Counted from the stretch's first letter, positions 16,759 to 25,455 are shown. The stretch: DNA of 40,515 bases from Clostridiaceae bacterium (GCA_016292575.1 JAEDIH010000001.1:1-40515); one strand, 5' to 3'. Translations and numbers: made by a program. Notes: generated by a model not told the origin, from the letters alone.

Positions 16759-17064
16759 TTATACCTGAATTCCGACCGCATCGCGGACATAAGCCGTGAT
16801 GGAATCGGTACCGGCGTCCGGGTTCTTCATGTCCGGTATTTCCGTTATCAGAAGCCCCGTGCGCTTTTTTTCTTCAAGGACAGCGTTCGGATAGGCGGTG
16901 GAAAGCGACCTTGTTACAAGGGCAATGCCAACGGTCTCCTCTTTCCGGGCAAAGTCAAATGCGGCTCTGAGCGCCTCCTCGTTTTCAACGAGCGTTCCCT
17001 CAACGCCGGCAAGCCTGAAGCCCGTCAGCGTATCTTCGTCACTACTCAAAAGATACATTCTCAT
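16759..17064 (-). CDS. atpF: V-type ATP synthase subunit F
   Basis: A 101-residue Rossmann-like subunit that binds subunit D in the rotor. Recognisable features are the DEDTLTGFRLAGVEG opening, the GIALVTRSL strand and the LLITEIP segment. The first codons follow the subunit K stop after five bases, and the ribosome binding site is weak (AAGGTC), so translational coupling with subunit K is likely. A 62-base gap separates it from subunit E; no promoter is evident there. Confidence 0.92.
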   Translation of the reverse strand: MRMYLLSSDEDTLTGFRLAGVEGTLVENEEALRAAFDFARKEETVGIALVTRSLSTAYPNAVLEEKKRTGLLITEIPDMKNPDAGTDSITAYVRDAVGIQV

Positions 17065-17069
17065 GATTA

Positions 17070-17558
17070 TCAGACCTTGTTAAGGATAAGAATTGAAATA
17101 ACAACACCGTAAAGCGCAATGGATTCGCCCAAGGCAACAAAGATAAGGCTCTTACCGAAGGATTTGGGATCTTCGCTGGTTGCAGCAATAGCCGCCGGAG
17201 CGCCGGCCGCAACGGCAATACCGCCGCCGATGCCTGCAAGACCGGTTACAAGACCGGCCGCAAGAAGACCGAGACCGTTTGCGGAGGACTTGGTTTCTTC
17301 GTCCTGAGCGTTATCGGAAGCTGCGGCTGTTTCCGAGGTGTCCGGAGCAGCTGCAACGTCGGGAACGCCGCTTTCGGCCGAGGCGCAAAAAGCAAAAACG
17401 CTGACCATTACAATAAGAACAAGAAACGCTGCAAGGTTAACTCTCATAGCCTTCCTGACAGACCTACCCTCCATCCTCTTTTTAAAGGTGAAGAACGCGG
17501 AAAGAGCAAGACCTGCTGCGGGAACGATGATTGCCAAAGCATAAAAAATACTGTTCAT
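17070..17558 (-). CDS. atpK: V-type ATP synthase subunit K (proteolipid rotor ring)
   Basis: The 162-residue membrane subunit has four hydrophobic helices. The second pair is a proteolipid hairpin: a glycine-rich helix (GLVTGLAGIGGGIAVAAG), the SEDPKSFGKS loop, and a helix with the ion-binding Glu in GESIALYG. Ser after Glu and Tyr five residues on resemble Na+-binding rotor rings, but the first helix lacks the Gln seen in Na+ forms, so the ion stays open. The first pair lacks these motifs, and an acidic Ala/Ser/Asp-rich linker of about 30 residues (around 63-95) joins the halves. Such one-site K subunits are known in Firmicutes. GGAGG precedes the ATG. The 73-base gap to subunit I is A/T-rich with no clear promoter. 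Confidence 0.95.
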   Translation of the reverse strand: MNSIFYALAIIVPAAGLALSAFFTFKKRMEGRSVRKAMRVNLAAFLVLIVMVSVFAFCASAESGVPDVAAAPDTSETAAASDNAQDEETKSSANGLGLLAAGLVTGLAGIGGGIAVAAGAPAAIAATSEDPKSFGKSLIFVALGESIALYGVVISILILNKV

Positions 17559-17631
17559 TTTAATTTCCTCCGATATTAATTGATTTTATATATTTCATAT
17601 TTTTATTGACTGCCGTGCGAAAAAACTGTGG

Positions 17632-19548
17632 TTACTTGATTTTTGCGGCTTCAAAGGGTCTGCCCTCGCCCTCATAAAAGCGGCTGAACATTTCGTAAAA
17701 CTCAAGTCTCAGACCCTGTATACCCGTGAGAAGTCCCTCAAGGGCAATAACAACAATGTTGCCGAGCACCACAACTATCATGCCTTTTACGCTCGAAGTA
17801 TCGCCTGCAAGGGTGAAAACAACCATCATCATGCTCGCATGAACAATGACGAAAGCGCCGACGCGCAGGAACGAGACAGTGTTGCTGAAATACGAAAGAA
17901 TATATTCGATACATTCAAAAAGGTTCTGCAAAATAAAATCGCCGATACTGTCAGGCTTTTTGAACTTGCCCTCATCAAGGACGGGAGCAAGAAGCTCCTT
18001 GCAAAACAGAACAACCACGCCGACAAGCAGCATAACCGTGCTTATTTTGGTGGGGAAAACACCCTTGCCGGCCATGAACGAATAGGCAAGGTTTGCGCCC
18101 CCGATATAAACCACAAGCCCCGCAAGTCCGTTTTCCGAAAACAGAGCCGTTCCGAGCTTTTTCTTTTTGATGTTCGTAATTATGCTGATAACGATTGCAA
18201 GAATAACAAGCGCTACGCCGATTCCGATTGCAAAAAGCAGAACAGTGTTTATGGAATCCATGACCGAAAGCGGTTTTGATTTAAGCCCGATTGCGTGATA
18301 CACCGGATCAAGCAGCTCCTCAAAGCCGAACACGGAGCCGAAGATGAAGCCGAAGAACATTGACGAAACGCCGCACGGAACAAGAATTTTTCCAAGCTCA
18401 AGCTTTTTAAACTTCCACGCAAGCAAACCGCCGAGGGCAAGCACAAAGCCCTGACCCACATCTCCGAACATGATTCCGAACAAAAGCGTATATGTTGCGG
18501 CAACAAACGCGGTGATATCAATATCGCTGTATGACGGCAGACCGTACATCTTGACAAAATAGGTATACGGTCTTGAAAAAATCACGTTTTTAAGTCGTAC
18601 CGGCGGCGAGGAGTTCTTTTCCGGATCCTCAATTTCGGTAACAAACTCCGGATATTTTTCAAGCCTTTTTCTGAATTTTTTCTCCGCCGAAGCAGGAATC
18701 CAGCCGACGAAGAAGCAGCTTTTTTCGTGGTGAACCGCATATTTCCTAAGCTCAAAAACAGCGTTAAGCTCTTTAAGCTTAATATAAAGCGATTTAATCT
18801 TTTCGCCCTCCGTGCTCCAGATAGACTTGATTTTTTCGTCAAGCTCCTTTTGCTGCTGTTTGATAAGCTCAATGTTCTGATTGAGACTTTGAATAATGTC
18901 GTCCGTTGTTCCGACTGCGGAGGGAATGTGGAGCCGCTCAAAGTGCAGCGAGGCGAAAATACCGTCTATCTCATCCTCGCGCTCCTTTGGCGCAAAGTAT
19001 GCGCCCCAGTAGCCGGCCTCATTTGATGAGCACGGACAAAAAAGAATGTACGGATTTTCACTATATCCCTTTGTAAGCTTGAGATATCCGTCCTTGGGGA
19101 GGAAACCGAAACGCGGACAAATGAACTTGCACTCAAAAATCTCGTCAAGTCCGACATTAAGCCCCGTAAAGTGGGAGTATTTTTCAATCCCGTCTGTACA
19201 TTCTTCAAGCTGATCCGAAAGGTATTTGACCTCTTTGCCGAGTGTGTTGAGCGTTTCGCCCACTGAACTTATATACTCCTTGGAGCGCTCGTCAACAACG
19301 GTTCCCCTGATTTTTTTTGCGTCCTCATCAAGGCTCACACCGAGCGAGGACGCAAGCTCCTTGATGTTTGCAAGAATTTGGGAATACGGGTTTTCCTCAT
19401 TCAGCGCGGCGTAGCCCATTGACTGAGAGATAAAGTTGCCCGCGTATTCCGGATGGAAATTGCCGTCCGCACAGCAGGCGGTAATAAGTTTATTGAGCTG
19501 TGAGGCGGGACCGTTTATCCTCACGAACTTCATTTTTTCAATAGCCAT
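17632..19548 (-). CDS. atpI: V-type ATP synthase subunit I (a-subunit, stator)
   Basis: The 638-residue protein has a soluble N-terminal half (about 1-330) with coiled-coil stretches (IELIKQQQKELDEKIKSIW) and FVGWIPA, followed by a membrane half with about seven helices, including DIDITAFVAATYTLLFGIMFGDVGQG and the SFLRVGAFVIVHASMM segment bearing the channel Arg. It carries ions past the K ring and anchors the peripheral stalks. AAGGGGGT lies before the ATG, and the gap from subunit C is 14 bases. Confidence 0.96.
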   Translation of the reverse strand: MAIEKMKFVRINGPASQLNKLITACCADGNFHPEYAGNFISQSMGYAALNEENPYSQILANIKELASSLGVSLDEDAKKIRGTVVDERSKEYISSVGETLNTLGKEVKYLSDQLEECTDGIEKYSHFTGLNVGLDEIFECKFICPRFGFLPKDGYLKLTKGYSENPYILFCPCSSNEAGYWGAYFAPKEREDEIDGIFASLHFERLHIPSAVGTTDDIIQSLNQNIELIKQQQKELDEKIKSIWSTEGEKIKSLYIKLKELNAVFELRKYAVHHEKSCFFVGWIPASAEKKFRKRLEKYPEFVTEIEDPEKNSSPPVRLKNVIFSRPYTYFVKMYGLPSYSDIDITAFVAATYTLLFGIMFGDVGQGFVLALGGLLAWKFKKLELGKILVPCGVSSMFFGFIFGSVFGFEELLDPVYHAIGLKSKPLSVMDSINTVLLFAIGIGVALVILAIVISIITNIKKKKLGTALFSENGLAGLVVYIGGANLAYSFMAGKGVFPTKISTVMLLVGVVVLFCKELLAPVLDEGKFKKPDSIGDFILQNLFECIEYILSYFSNTVSFLRVGAFVIVHASMMMVVFTLAGDTSSVKGMIVVVLGNIVVIALEGLLTGIQGLRLEFYEMFSRFYEGEGRPFEAAKIK

Positions 19549-19562
19549 TGAATTCGACCCCC

Positions 19563-20600
19563 TTAATCGTCAATACCGATGAGGTTTTTTTTGACCTCCT
19601 GCGCCGATACGCCGTATTTGCAGCCCTCAATAATGCGGACAAGGTTTGTTGTCTCGTCCTGGGAAAGCAACAGATAGCACAGCATTACCACCGGCGGATA
19701 AGAGGAAAATCTGATCTCTTTTTTGCAAAAGGAATGGAGAAACACCGCAAGTTCTTTTTCAAGATCCGCGTCCTTTTTTGAAGCGCTTTTATACGGCGTT
19801 TTTTCAAGCACCGCCATGAAGTCTTCAACCTTTCTGCATTCGGCAAGCTTTTTGAGCGTACTCTCGGAAAGCAGCGTTATTCCGCCCGGCGCACTAAGTG
19901 CGGAAACAAGGGCGGCAATGTTTTGCGGATAATACTTGAGCGCGCGCCAGAAAGCGGAAAGCTTTTTGCAGTCAAGACTTCTTGCCGCAACCTCGGTTAC
20001 AGCCTCACGCTCGCTCTTTGAGCCGCATTTTTTAACAAGCTTTCGGAACTCTTGCTCAAAGTATGCGTTAAAGGCGATCTCAAAGGTGAGATAGCTTTTC
20101 ATCGGATTTTCAAGGCAACGCCTGTAAAGCCTGCCGTAATCGGTTTTATCAAGCGTTTGCGCAATCTCCTCAAACGAGTTTGCCCTGCCGAGGGCAAAAA
20201 GATCAATGCTCAGGTGTTTATCAACAAACGGGTGCATCTGAAGCAGATACGACTGCGTTTTTTTTGAAAACATCAGAAGCGTGCAGCGCAAAATCTGTTC
20301 AACCTCTGTTTTTACAATAAAGTATTTGTAAAATTCGTCCCCTGTTGCAAGCTCATAGCGGCAAAGCGCGCCAAACCTTGAAAAGCGGAATTTCTGAACA
20401 AGATCCTCAAGCGTCCTCGGCGGAAAGTCGCTTAGCTCGGAATCGGAAAGTTCCTTTGCGTATTCGGTATTTGCTTTGAGACAGGACGCAATCTCGTTTG
20501 AATTCCTGCACGCAAGCAGGGCGTCATACTGCTCTTTTGAAAGCCGCTTTCCGTAGAACGATCTTGAAAGGGCAAGAACGGCATTTGAAGCCTTGGACAC
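19563..20600 (-). CDS. atpC: V-type ATP synthase subunit C (d-type, rotor-ring cap)
   Basis: A helical protein of about 345 residues, with the AC39/subunit C pattern: ALSRSFYGKRLSKEQYDALLACRNSNEIASCLK near the N-terminus, the RCTLLMFSKK core and MLCYLLLSQDETTNLVRIIEG at the C-terminus. It links the central stalk to the K ring. Two in-frame GTG codons could start it; the one at 20600 has GGGAGGT eight bases upstream, whereas the one at 20609 lies inside that site, so 20600 is preferred. It follows the subunit G/H gene by about 30 bases. Confidence 0.92.
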   Translation of the reverse strand: MSKASNAVLALSRSFYGKRLSKEQYDALLACRNSNEIASCLKANTEYAKELSDSELSDFPPRTLEDLVQKFRFSRFGALCRYELATGDEFYKYFIVKTEVEQILRCTLLMFSKKTQSYLLQMHPFVDKHLSIDLFALGRANSFEEIAQTLDKTDYGRLYRRCLENPMKSYLTFEIAFNAYFEQEFRKLVKKCGSKSEREAVTEVAARSLDCKKLSAFWRALKYYPQNIAALVSALSAPGGITLLSESTLKKLAECRKVEDFMAVLEKTPYKSASKKDADLEKELAVFLHSFCKKEIRFSSYPPVVMLCYLLLSQDETTNLVRIIEGCKYGVSAQEVKKNLIGIDD

Positions 20601-20631
20601 ACTTTTCACCTCCCGCGTCTTTCGGTAAAAT

Positions 20632-20943
20632 TCAACCGTTGATAATGTTTTCGACCGCCTCGTTCACCCAGCGGTCACAGTTTTCTTCAAAAACGGCGGA
20701 AAGGCGTGCAACAACCTCTTTTTCTTTTTCGGCAATCGTTTTTTCTGTTTCTTCAAGTTCTGAAAGCGCAGCCTTTTTCATTTCTTCGGACTGCTCAAGA
20801 AATTCGCGATCGTTTTCCTCGCGCAGCTTCTGTTTTTTTTCGTCAAGCTCCCTGACTGCGGCAACACGCGCTCCGGCGGCGTTTTCAACGCTCTTGCGCG
20901 CCGTTCTGTCAACCTCGATAAGCTTCTTGATAAGGTCATCCAT
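20632..20943 (-). CDS. V-type ATP synthase subunit G/H (peripheral stalk), first gene of the operon
   Basis: The 103-residue product is almost entirely a charged helix, with long Glu/Lys/Arg runs (ELDEKKQKLREENDREFLEQ) that predict a coiled coil. This fits the G/H peripheral stalk subunit that pairs with subunit E. The frame is open to 20973, but the ATG at 20943 has GGAGGCGTC upstream and begins MDDLIKKLIEVDR, so it is preferred. The name rests on operon position and helical character more than on conserved motifs. A promoter lies about 75 bases upstream. Confidence 0.8.
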   Translation of the reverse strand: MDDLIKKLIEVDRTARKSVENAAGARVAAVRELDEKKQKLREENDREFLEQSEEMKKAALSELEETEKTIAEKEKEVVARLSAVFEENCDRWVNEAVENIING

Positions 20944-21019
20944 TACTGACGCCTCCTTCTGATATTGACACAAGACCCGGCAAATGAAAGAATAAAAACA
21001 TCTGCAATCTATGGCAATT

Positions 21020-21047
21020 ATTATATCACTATTTTTTATTTAATCAA
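21020..21047 (-). promoter_or_regulatory. Promoter of the V-ATPase operon
   Basis: On the minus strand TTGATT (21047-21042), a 16-base spacer and a perfect extended -10 TGaTATAAT (TATAAT 21025-21020). The leader to the first ATG is about 70 bases. No other promoter of similar quality was seen within the operon. Confidence 0.75.
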
Positions 21048-21142
21048 GCGCATAAAACAAAATCCGGTATGCAAAAGCAACAATTATATTGACGAATTGC
21101 AATCATAAAATCGCTTTTCAGCCAAAACTAAAACCGTTGTCC

Positions 21143-21171
21143 TTGCATATTTAGCACCGGTGTGCTATTAT
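21143..21171 (+). promoter_or_regulatory. Promoter for the FkbM methyltransferase gene
   Basis: TTGCAT (21143-21148), a 17-base spacer and TATTAT (21166-21171) with an extended TGc. The transcript would start near 21178, which excludes the longer GTG-started frame at 21160 and supports the TTG start at 21202. Confidence 0.7.
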
Positions 21172-21201
21172 GTCATAAATTGCGGCAGACAGGTGAATAA
21201 A

Positions 21202-22254
21202 TTGACGGAAAATATCAAAGAACAAGAGCTTTGGGAAAGGCTCAAAGCAAGCAGTCTCCCCGTCCTGCTCTACGGAATGGGCAACGGTGCGGACATGATA
21301 ATTGAAGAGCTTGAAAAGCTCAATATTCATTTTGCGGATACCTTTGCAAGCGACGGCTTTGTCAGAGGTCAGTTTTTCCACGGAAAAAAGGTCATTTCAC
21401 TCTCGCAGGCGGAAGAAAAATACGGCGAATTTATAATTCTCACGACCTTTGCCGTCCACGACGAAAAAACGCTTGAGTTTATTAAAGAGCTTTCAAAAAG
21501 ACACCGGCTTTATTCCCCCACCGTACCGATTGCCGGAAAAGGTCTTTTCACTCTCGATTATATTGCAAAAAACGAGGAGCGCTTTGACCGCGCTTATTCG
21601 CTGCTTGCGGACGAAAAATCCAAAAAGACGTTTCTTGACGTTTTAAACTTTAAGGTCAGCGGAAAACCGGAATACCTTTTCGCCTGCCGGAGCGAAAAGG
21701 ACGAGGTATACAGAAACATTCTGAAGCTTTCAAAAAAGGAGAGCATTGTCGATCTCGGTGCATATGACGGAGACACGATAAGGGAATTTCTGCACTTCAC
21801 CGGCGGAGAGTACAGGCACATTTTTGCTTTTGAGCCGGACGAAAAAAACTTTAAAAAGCTTTCAAAAAAAACAGAGGGTATGAGAGCGCTCTCACTTTTC
21901 AACCTCGGCGCATGGAACAAAAAGGAGACGCTGCATTTTGAAAAAAAGGCAGGACGCAGCTCGCACAAGAGTGAAACGGGCATTCCGATAAACTTTGACA
22001 GCGTTGACAATGTTATAACAGAACCCGTAAGCTTCATCAAAATGGACATTGAGGGCGCGGAGAAAAAAGCTCTTGACGGAGCAAAAGAAACCATTAAAAA
22101 GTACAAGCCTAAGCTTTATGTCTGCGCGTACCACAGGAACGAGGACTTTTTTGCCCTGCCGGAAAAGATACTTTCGCTGAACCCCGATTACAATATTTTT
22201 CTGCGCCACCATCCATATATTCCTGCGTGGGAGACGAATTTTTACTGTGTATAA
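21202..22254 (+). CDS. FkbM-family SAM-dependent methyltransferase with an N-terminal Rossmann-like domain
   Basis: The 350-residue protein has an N-terminal nucleotide-fold-like segment (VLLYGMGNGADMIIEEL) and a C-terminal methyltransferase domain. SAM motif I is SIVDLGAYDGDT (from about residue 182), followed by FAFEPDEKNFKKL, and the FkbM hallmark FIKMDIEGAEKKAL and KLYVCAYHRNEDF. FkbM enzymes O-methylate sugars or natural products; the substrate here is unknown. The TTG start at 21202 is chosen because AGGTGA lies six bases upstream and the promoter overlaps the longer frame. It is a monocistronic unit with its own terminator, about 1.7 kb upstream of rfbC, so a role in surface polysaccharide is a mild inference. 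Confidence 0.88.
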   Translation: MTENIKEQELWERLKASSLPVLLYGMGNGADMIIEELEKLNIHFADTFASDGFVRGQFFHGKKVISLSQAEEKYGEFIILTTFAVHDEKTLEFIKELSKRHRLYSPTVPIAGKGLFTLDYIAKNEERFDRAYSLLADEKSKKTFLDVLNFKVSGKPEYLFACRSEKDEVYRNILKLSKKESIVDLGAYDGDTIREFLHFTGGEYRHIFAFEPDEKNFKKLSKKTEGMRALSLFNLGAWNKKETLHFEKKAGRSSHKSETGIPINFDSVDNVITEPVSFIKMDIEGAEKKALDGAKETIKKYKPKLYVCAYHRNEDFFALPEKILSLNPDYNIFLRHHPYIPAWETNFYCV

Positions 22255-22290
22255 ATCCGCCGCCCGCCGTGCTTCACAGGGTACAAAAAA

Positions 22291-22330
22291 AACCGCACGA
22301 ACGCCAAAGAAAGCAAACGTGCGGTTTTTA
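22291..22330. terminator. Bidirectional terminator between the FkbM gene and the flavoprotein gene
   Basis: AACCGCACG (22291-22299) pairs with CGTGCGGTT (22318-22326), nine pairs, with an A-run before and a T-run after, so it serves both convergent genes. The stem core equals that of the terminator at 12243-12280. Confidence 0.88.
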
Positions 22331-22368
22331 TTATGGCAAAAGCGGCAAAAAGGCCGTTTGTTCATGTG

Positions 22369-23772
22369 TTATTCTTCTTCTGCAAGCTTTCTGCCCATAA
22401 GGACGCCCATGACCGAGGCCATCATAAGACCTCTTGTCCAGCCGCTGGAATCACCGAGACAATGGAGTCCCTTGATGCTTGTGTTGAAGTCCTTGTCCAT
22501 TTTGATGCGGTTGCTGTAGAACTTGAGCTCAGGCGAGTAAAGCAGTGTTTCCGTTGAAGCAAAGCCTTCAACAACGTGATCCATCGCTTTGATGAAATTG
22601 ATGATGTTCGTCATTGCTCTGTATGGCATTGCTGCGGTAATATCGCCTGCAACGGCGTCAGGAAGAGTGGGACGGACGTTCGACTGCATAAGCTCCTTTT
22701 CCCATGTGCGCTTTCCGTCAAGAATATCGCCGAAGCGCTGAACAAGAATGTGTCCGGTTCCGAGCATATTTGTAAGCTCGCCGACTTTTTGCGCATAGGC
22801 TATCGGCTGATTGAACGGCTGGCTGAAATTGTGCGAGCAAAGAATTGCAAGGTTGGTGTTGTCGCTTTTGAGTTCCTTGAACGAGTGACCGTTGACCACC
22901 GCAAGGTCGTTGTCATAATTCTCCTGGCTGACAAAGCCGCCCGGATTCTGGCAGAAGGTTCTGACCTTGTTTTTGAACGGCTGAGGATATCCGATAAGCT
23001 TTGATTCATACAAGGTTTCGTTGACCTTTTCCATAATTTCGTTCCTGACCTCAACGCGAACGCCGATGTCAACCGTACCGGGCTGATGAGCAATGCCGTA
23101 TTCCGCGCAGAGGGTTTCAAGCCATTCGGCTCCCCTCCTGCCGGTTGCAACAATGGTGCTGTCGGCAAAAATTTCCGTCTCGTGACCGCCCTTGCTGTCC
23201 TTGAGGCGGACGCCCTTGCATTCGCTTCCCTCAAGAATAAGGTCGCAGCATTCATAACCAAACATCATTTCAACGCCGTTTTTGAGAAGATACTGTTCAA
23301 TGGCAAAGTAGATTCCCTGCGCCTTTTCCGTACCCATGTGGCGGATCGGGCAGTCAACAAGCTTAAGACCTGCCTGAATGGCCTTGATGCGGATCTCCTT
23401 TTTTCCGAGGGTATCCTCAAGTCCTTCAATGTGCTCGTCAGCGCCGAACTCAAGGTATATTTTGTCCGCGTAATCAATGGTTTCCTGCGCCTTTTGAGCA
23501 CCGATGAGCGTTGGCAGATCTCCGCCGACTTCATAGCAAAGCGAAAGCTTTCCGTCGGAAAAAGCACCTGCGCCGGAAAAGCCGGTAGTAATGTGGCAAT
23601 ACGGCTTGCAGGAAACGCAGACCTTGGTCTTATCCTTGGGGCAGTGTCTGTTTTCAACTGCCTGTCCTTTTTCAACGATCATTATGCTCTTTTTTGAGCC
23701 TTTTTTGATCATTTCAAGCGCGGTAAAAATTCCCGCAGGGCCTGCGCCGATGATTACAACGTCTTTTTTCAT
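22369..23772 (-). CDS. FAD-dependent oxidoreductase (COG2509-type flavoprotein)
   Basis: The 467-residue protein starts with a dinucleotide-binding motif (MKKDVVIIGAGPAGIFTALE, GxGxxG) and a following strand IMIVEK. A cysteine-rich segment (CPKDKTKVCVSCKPYC) comes next, then TTGFSGAGAFSDGKL. A second FAD contact is STIVATGRRGAEW, and the C-terminus has GLHCLGDSSGWTRGLMMA, with the GD...G motif. This pattern fits the uncharacterised FAD-dependent dehydrogenase group COG2509; substrate unknown. The frame extends to 23838, but the ATG at 23772 has AAGGAGG upstream and begins the Rossmann strand. A TTGACT/TAGAAT promoter precedes it and a shared terminator follows. Confidence 0.9.
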   Translation of the reverse strand: MKKDVVIIGAGPAGIFTALEMIKKGSKKSIMIVEKGQAVENRHCPKDKTKVCVSCKPYCHITTGFSGAGAFSDGKLSLCYEVGGDLPTLIGAQKAQETIDYADKIYLEFGADEHIEGLEDTLGKKEIRIKAIQAGLKLVDCPIRHMGTEKAQGIYFAIEQYLLKNGVEMMFGYECCDLILEGSECKGVRLKDSKGGHETEIFADSTIVATGRRGAEWLETLCAEYGIAHQPGTVDIGVRVEVRNEIMEKVNETLYESKLIGYPQPFKNKVRTFCQNPGGFVSQENYDNDLAVVNGHSFKELKSDNTNLAILCSHNFSQPFNQPIAYAQKVGELTNMLGTGHILVQRFGDILDGKRTWEKELMQSNVRPTLPDAVAGDITAAMPYRAMTNIINFIKAMDHVVEGFASTETLLYSPELKFYSNRIKMDKDFNTSIKGLHCLGDSSGWTRGLMMASVMGVLMGRKLAEEE

Positions 23773-23836
23773 AAATTGTATCCTCCTTGTAAACACAGAA
23801 ACAGCACGGTCCGAACACATCAAACCATGCTGACTC

Positions 23837-23866
23837 ATTCTACCACGAACAGCGGTGCAAAGTCAA
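23837..23866 (-). promoter_or_regulatory. Promoter for the flavoprotein gene
   Basis: On the minus strand TTGACT (23866-23861), an 18-base spacer and TAGAAT (23842-23837). It stands back to back with the rfbC promoter, about 20 bases apart. Confidence 0.6.
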
Positions 23867-23885
23867 GCCCGGCGCCGTGTTTCTC

Positions 23886-23914
23886 TTGACTATTTTTGCT
23901 GATAATAGTATAAT
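23886..23914 (+). promoter_or_regulatory. Promoter of the rfbC-rfbD unit
   Basis: TTGACT (23886-23891), a 17-base spacer and a perfect TATAAT (23909-23914). The leader contains ACCGCCG (23929-23935) pairing with CGGCGGT (23958-23964), followed by a moderately T-rich stretch, which could influence expression. Confidence 0.75.
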
Positions 23915-24000
23915 CCGAAAGAAAGATAACCGCCGCAAACCGGTCAGAGCAATCAATCGGCGGTATTTGAGTTTTTGTGAAAGGTCTGTTTTATATTATG

Positions 24001-24555
24001 GAAATCAGAGAGACTTTCATTCCGGAAGTCAAGCTCGTTATTCCGGACGTTTTTGGCGATAACCGAGGCTGGTTCTATGAATCCTATAACTATGAAAAGT
24101 TCAAAGCGCTCGGTATTGACACGGTTTTTCTTCAGGACAACCGCTCGTTTTCCCAAAAGAAAGGCACGCTGCGCGGTCTGCACTTTCAAAAAGCTCCAAA
24201 GGCGCAGGCAAAGCTCCTTTGCTGCACAAGGGGCGAAATTCTGGACGTTGCCGTTGATCTTAGAAAAGGCTCGCCGACATACCTTAAATGGGTCAGCGCC
24301 CGCCTTTCCGAGGAAAACAAGCGCTTCCTTTATATTCCTAAAGGCTTTGCCCACGGCTTTGTAACGCTGACAGACAACGTTGAGGTGCTGTATAAGGTTG
24401 ATGACTACTACTCAAAGGAAAACGACCGCAGCATTCGCTTTGACGATGAAAGCATCGGCGTGGATTGGGGCATAACCGAGCCGATTCTTTCCCAAAAGGA
24501 CAGCAGCGCGCCGTTTCTCAAAGACAGCGACATTAACTTTGTTTACGGAGAGTGA
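24001..24555 (+). CDS. rfbC: dTDP-4-dehydrorhamnose 3,5-epimerase
   Basis: The 184-residue cupin-fold enzyme epimerises dTDP-4-keto-6-deoxyglucose at C3 and C5, the third step of dTDP-L-rhamnose synthesis. Family blocks are VFGDNRGWFYESYN, LQDNRSFSQKKGTLRGLHFQ with catalytic His62, AKLL with Lys72, DLRKGSPTYLKW and IPKGFAHGFVTL. The ATG at 24001 matches the usual start (MEIRETFIPEV); a GTG at 23977 in frame lacks a ribosome binding site. rfbD follows after four bases, so they form one operon. rfbA and rfbB are not in this window. Confidence 0.95.
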   Translation, partial: EIRETFIPEVKLVIPDVFGDNRGWFYESYNYEKFKALGIDTVFLQDNRSFSQKKGTLRGLHFQKAPKAQAKLLCCTRGEILDVAVDLRKGSPTYLKWVSARLSEENKRFLYIPKGFAHGFVTLTDNVEVLYKVDDYYSKENDRSIRFDDESIGVDWGITEPILSQKDSSAPFLKDSDINFVYGE

Positions 24556-24559
24556 GAAA

Positions 24560-25396
24560 ATGATTCTTGTAACAGGCGCCAACGGTCAGCTCGGCGGTGA
24601 TGTTTGCAGCATTTTGAAAAGCCAAAACAAAGACTGTATTCCGACCGACGCTGACACGCTCGACATCACAGACGAAAAGAGCGTCAAAGCTTTTTTTGAA
24701 ACGCACTGCATTGACGCCGTGATTCATTGCGCGGCGTACACAGCCGTTGACAAAGCCGAGGACGAAAGGGAAAAGTGCTTCCTTATCAACGAAGCCGGAA
24801 CGCAAAACCTTGCGCTCTGCGCAGGAGCAAACGGAGCAAAAATGCTCTATGTCAGCACGGACTACGTCTTTAACGGCGAGGGGCAGACGCCCTTTGACGT
24901 AAACGACCCAAAAGGACCGCTCAACGTCTACGGCGAAAGCAAGCTGAGAGGTGAAAAGGCAGTGCTTGAAAGCTGCAAAAGGGCTTTTGTTGTCAGAACG
25001 TCATGGGTATTCGGCGAAAAGAACACGAATTTTATTGCAACAATGCTCCGGCTTTCGGAAACACACGATGAAGTAAACGTTGTCTGCGACCAGATAGGCT
25101 CCCCAACTTATTCAAAGCACCTTGCAAGGCTGCTTTGCAAGATGATTTCAACCGAAAGGTTCGGCATTTATCACGCGACAAACGAGGGGTTCTGCTCCTG
25201 GGCAGAGCTTGCGCGTGAGGTTTTTTCTGTTGCCGGCAAGACAACAAAGGTCAATTCGGTTTTATCTTCCGAATATAAAACCAAAGCAAAAAGACCGCTC
25301 AACTCCCGCCTTTCAAAAATTTCCCTTGACAAAAGCGGATTTGGAAGGCTTCCGGAATGGAAAGCAGCAGTAAAAGAATATATTTTAAATATGTAA
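24560..25396 (+). CDS. rfbD: dTDP-4-dehydrorhamnose reductase
   Basis: The 278-residue short-chain-dehydrogenase-type enzyme makes dTDP-L-rhamnose with NAD(P)H. It shows TGANGQLG (residues 5-12), HCAAYTAVDKAE, STDYVF with VYGESK (Tyr124, Lys128 catalytic), and RTSWVFGE. An earlier ATG at 24539 inside rfbC is open in frame, but the ATG at 24560 begins the Rossmann strand (MILVTG) and has GGAG upstream. A strong terminator follows. Confidence 0.95.
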   Translation: MILVTGANGQLGGDVCSILKSQNKDCIPTDADTLDITDEKSVKAFFETHCIDAVIHCAAYTAVDKAEDEREKCFLINEAGTQNLALCAGANGAKMLYVSTDYVFNGEGQTPFDVNDPKGPLNVYGESKLRGEKAVLESCKRAFVVRTSWVFGEKNTNFIATMLRLSETHDEVNVVCDQIGSPTYSKHLARLLCKMISTERFGIYHATNEGFCSWAELAREVFSVAGKTTKVNSVLSSEYKTKAKRPLNSRLSKISLDKSGFGRLPEWKAAVKEYILNM

Positions 25397-25401
25397 CTAA
25401 A

Positions 25402-25442
25402 AATTCCGCAGAAAGCTGTTGCCTACTGCGGAATTCGTATTT
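25402..25442 (+). terminator. Terminator after rfbD
   Basis: AATTCCGCAG (25402-25411) pairs with CTGCGGAATT (25426-25435), ten perfect pairs, followed by CGTATTTTC. It also lies just past the end of panE on the minus strand. Confidence 0.82.
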
Positions 25443-25455
25443 TCAATCGAGTATT

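Noticed and set aside
21160..21201. Longer GTG-started version of the FkbM methyltransferase
   Set aside because: The promoter -10 lies inside this extension, so it would not be transcribed, and the TTG at 21202 has a good ribosome binding site.
23086..23697. 203-codon plus-strand reading frame
   Set aside because: It is antisense to the flavoprotein gene; the minus-strand product has clear FAD motifs.
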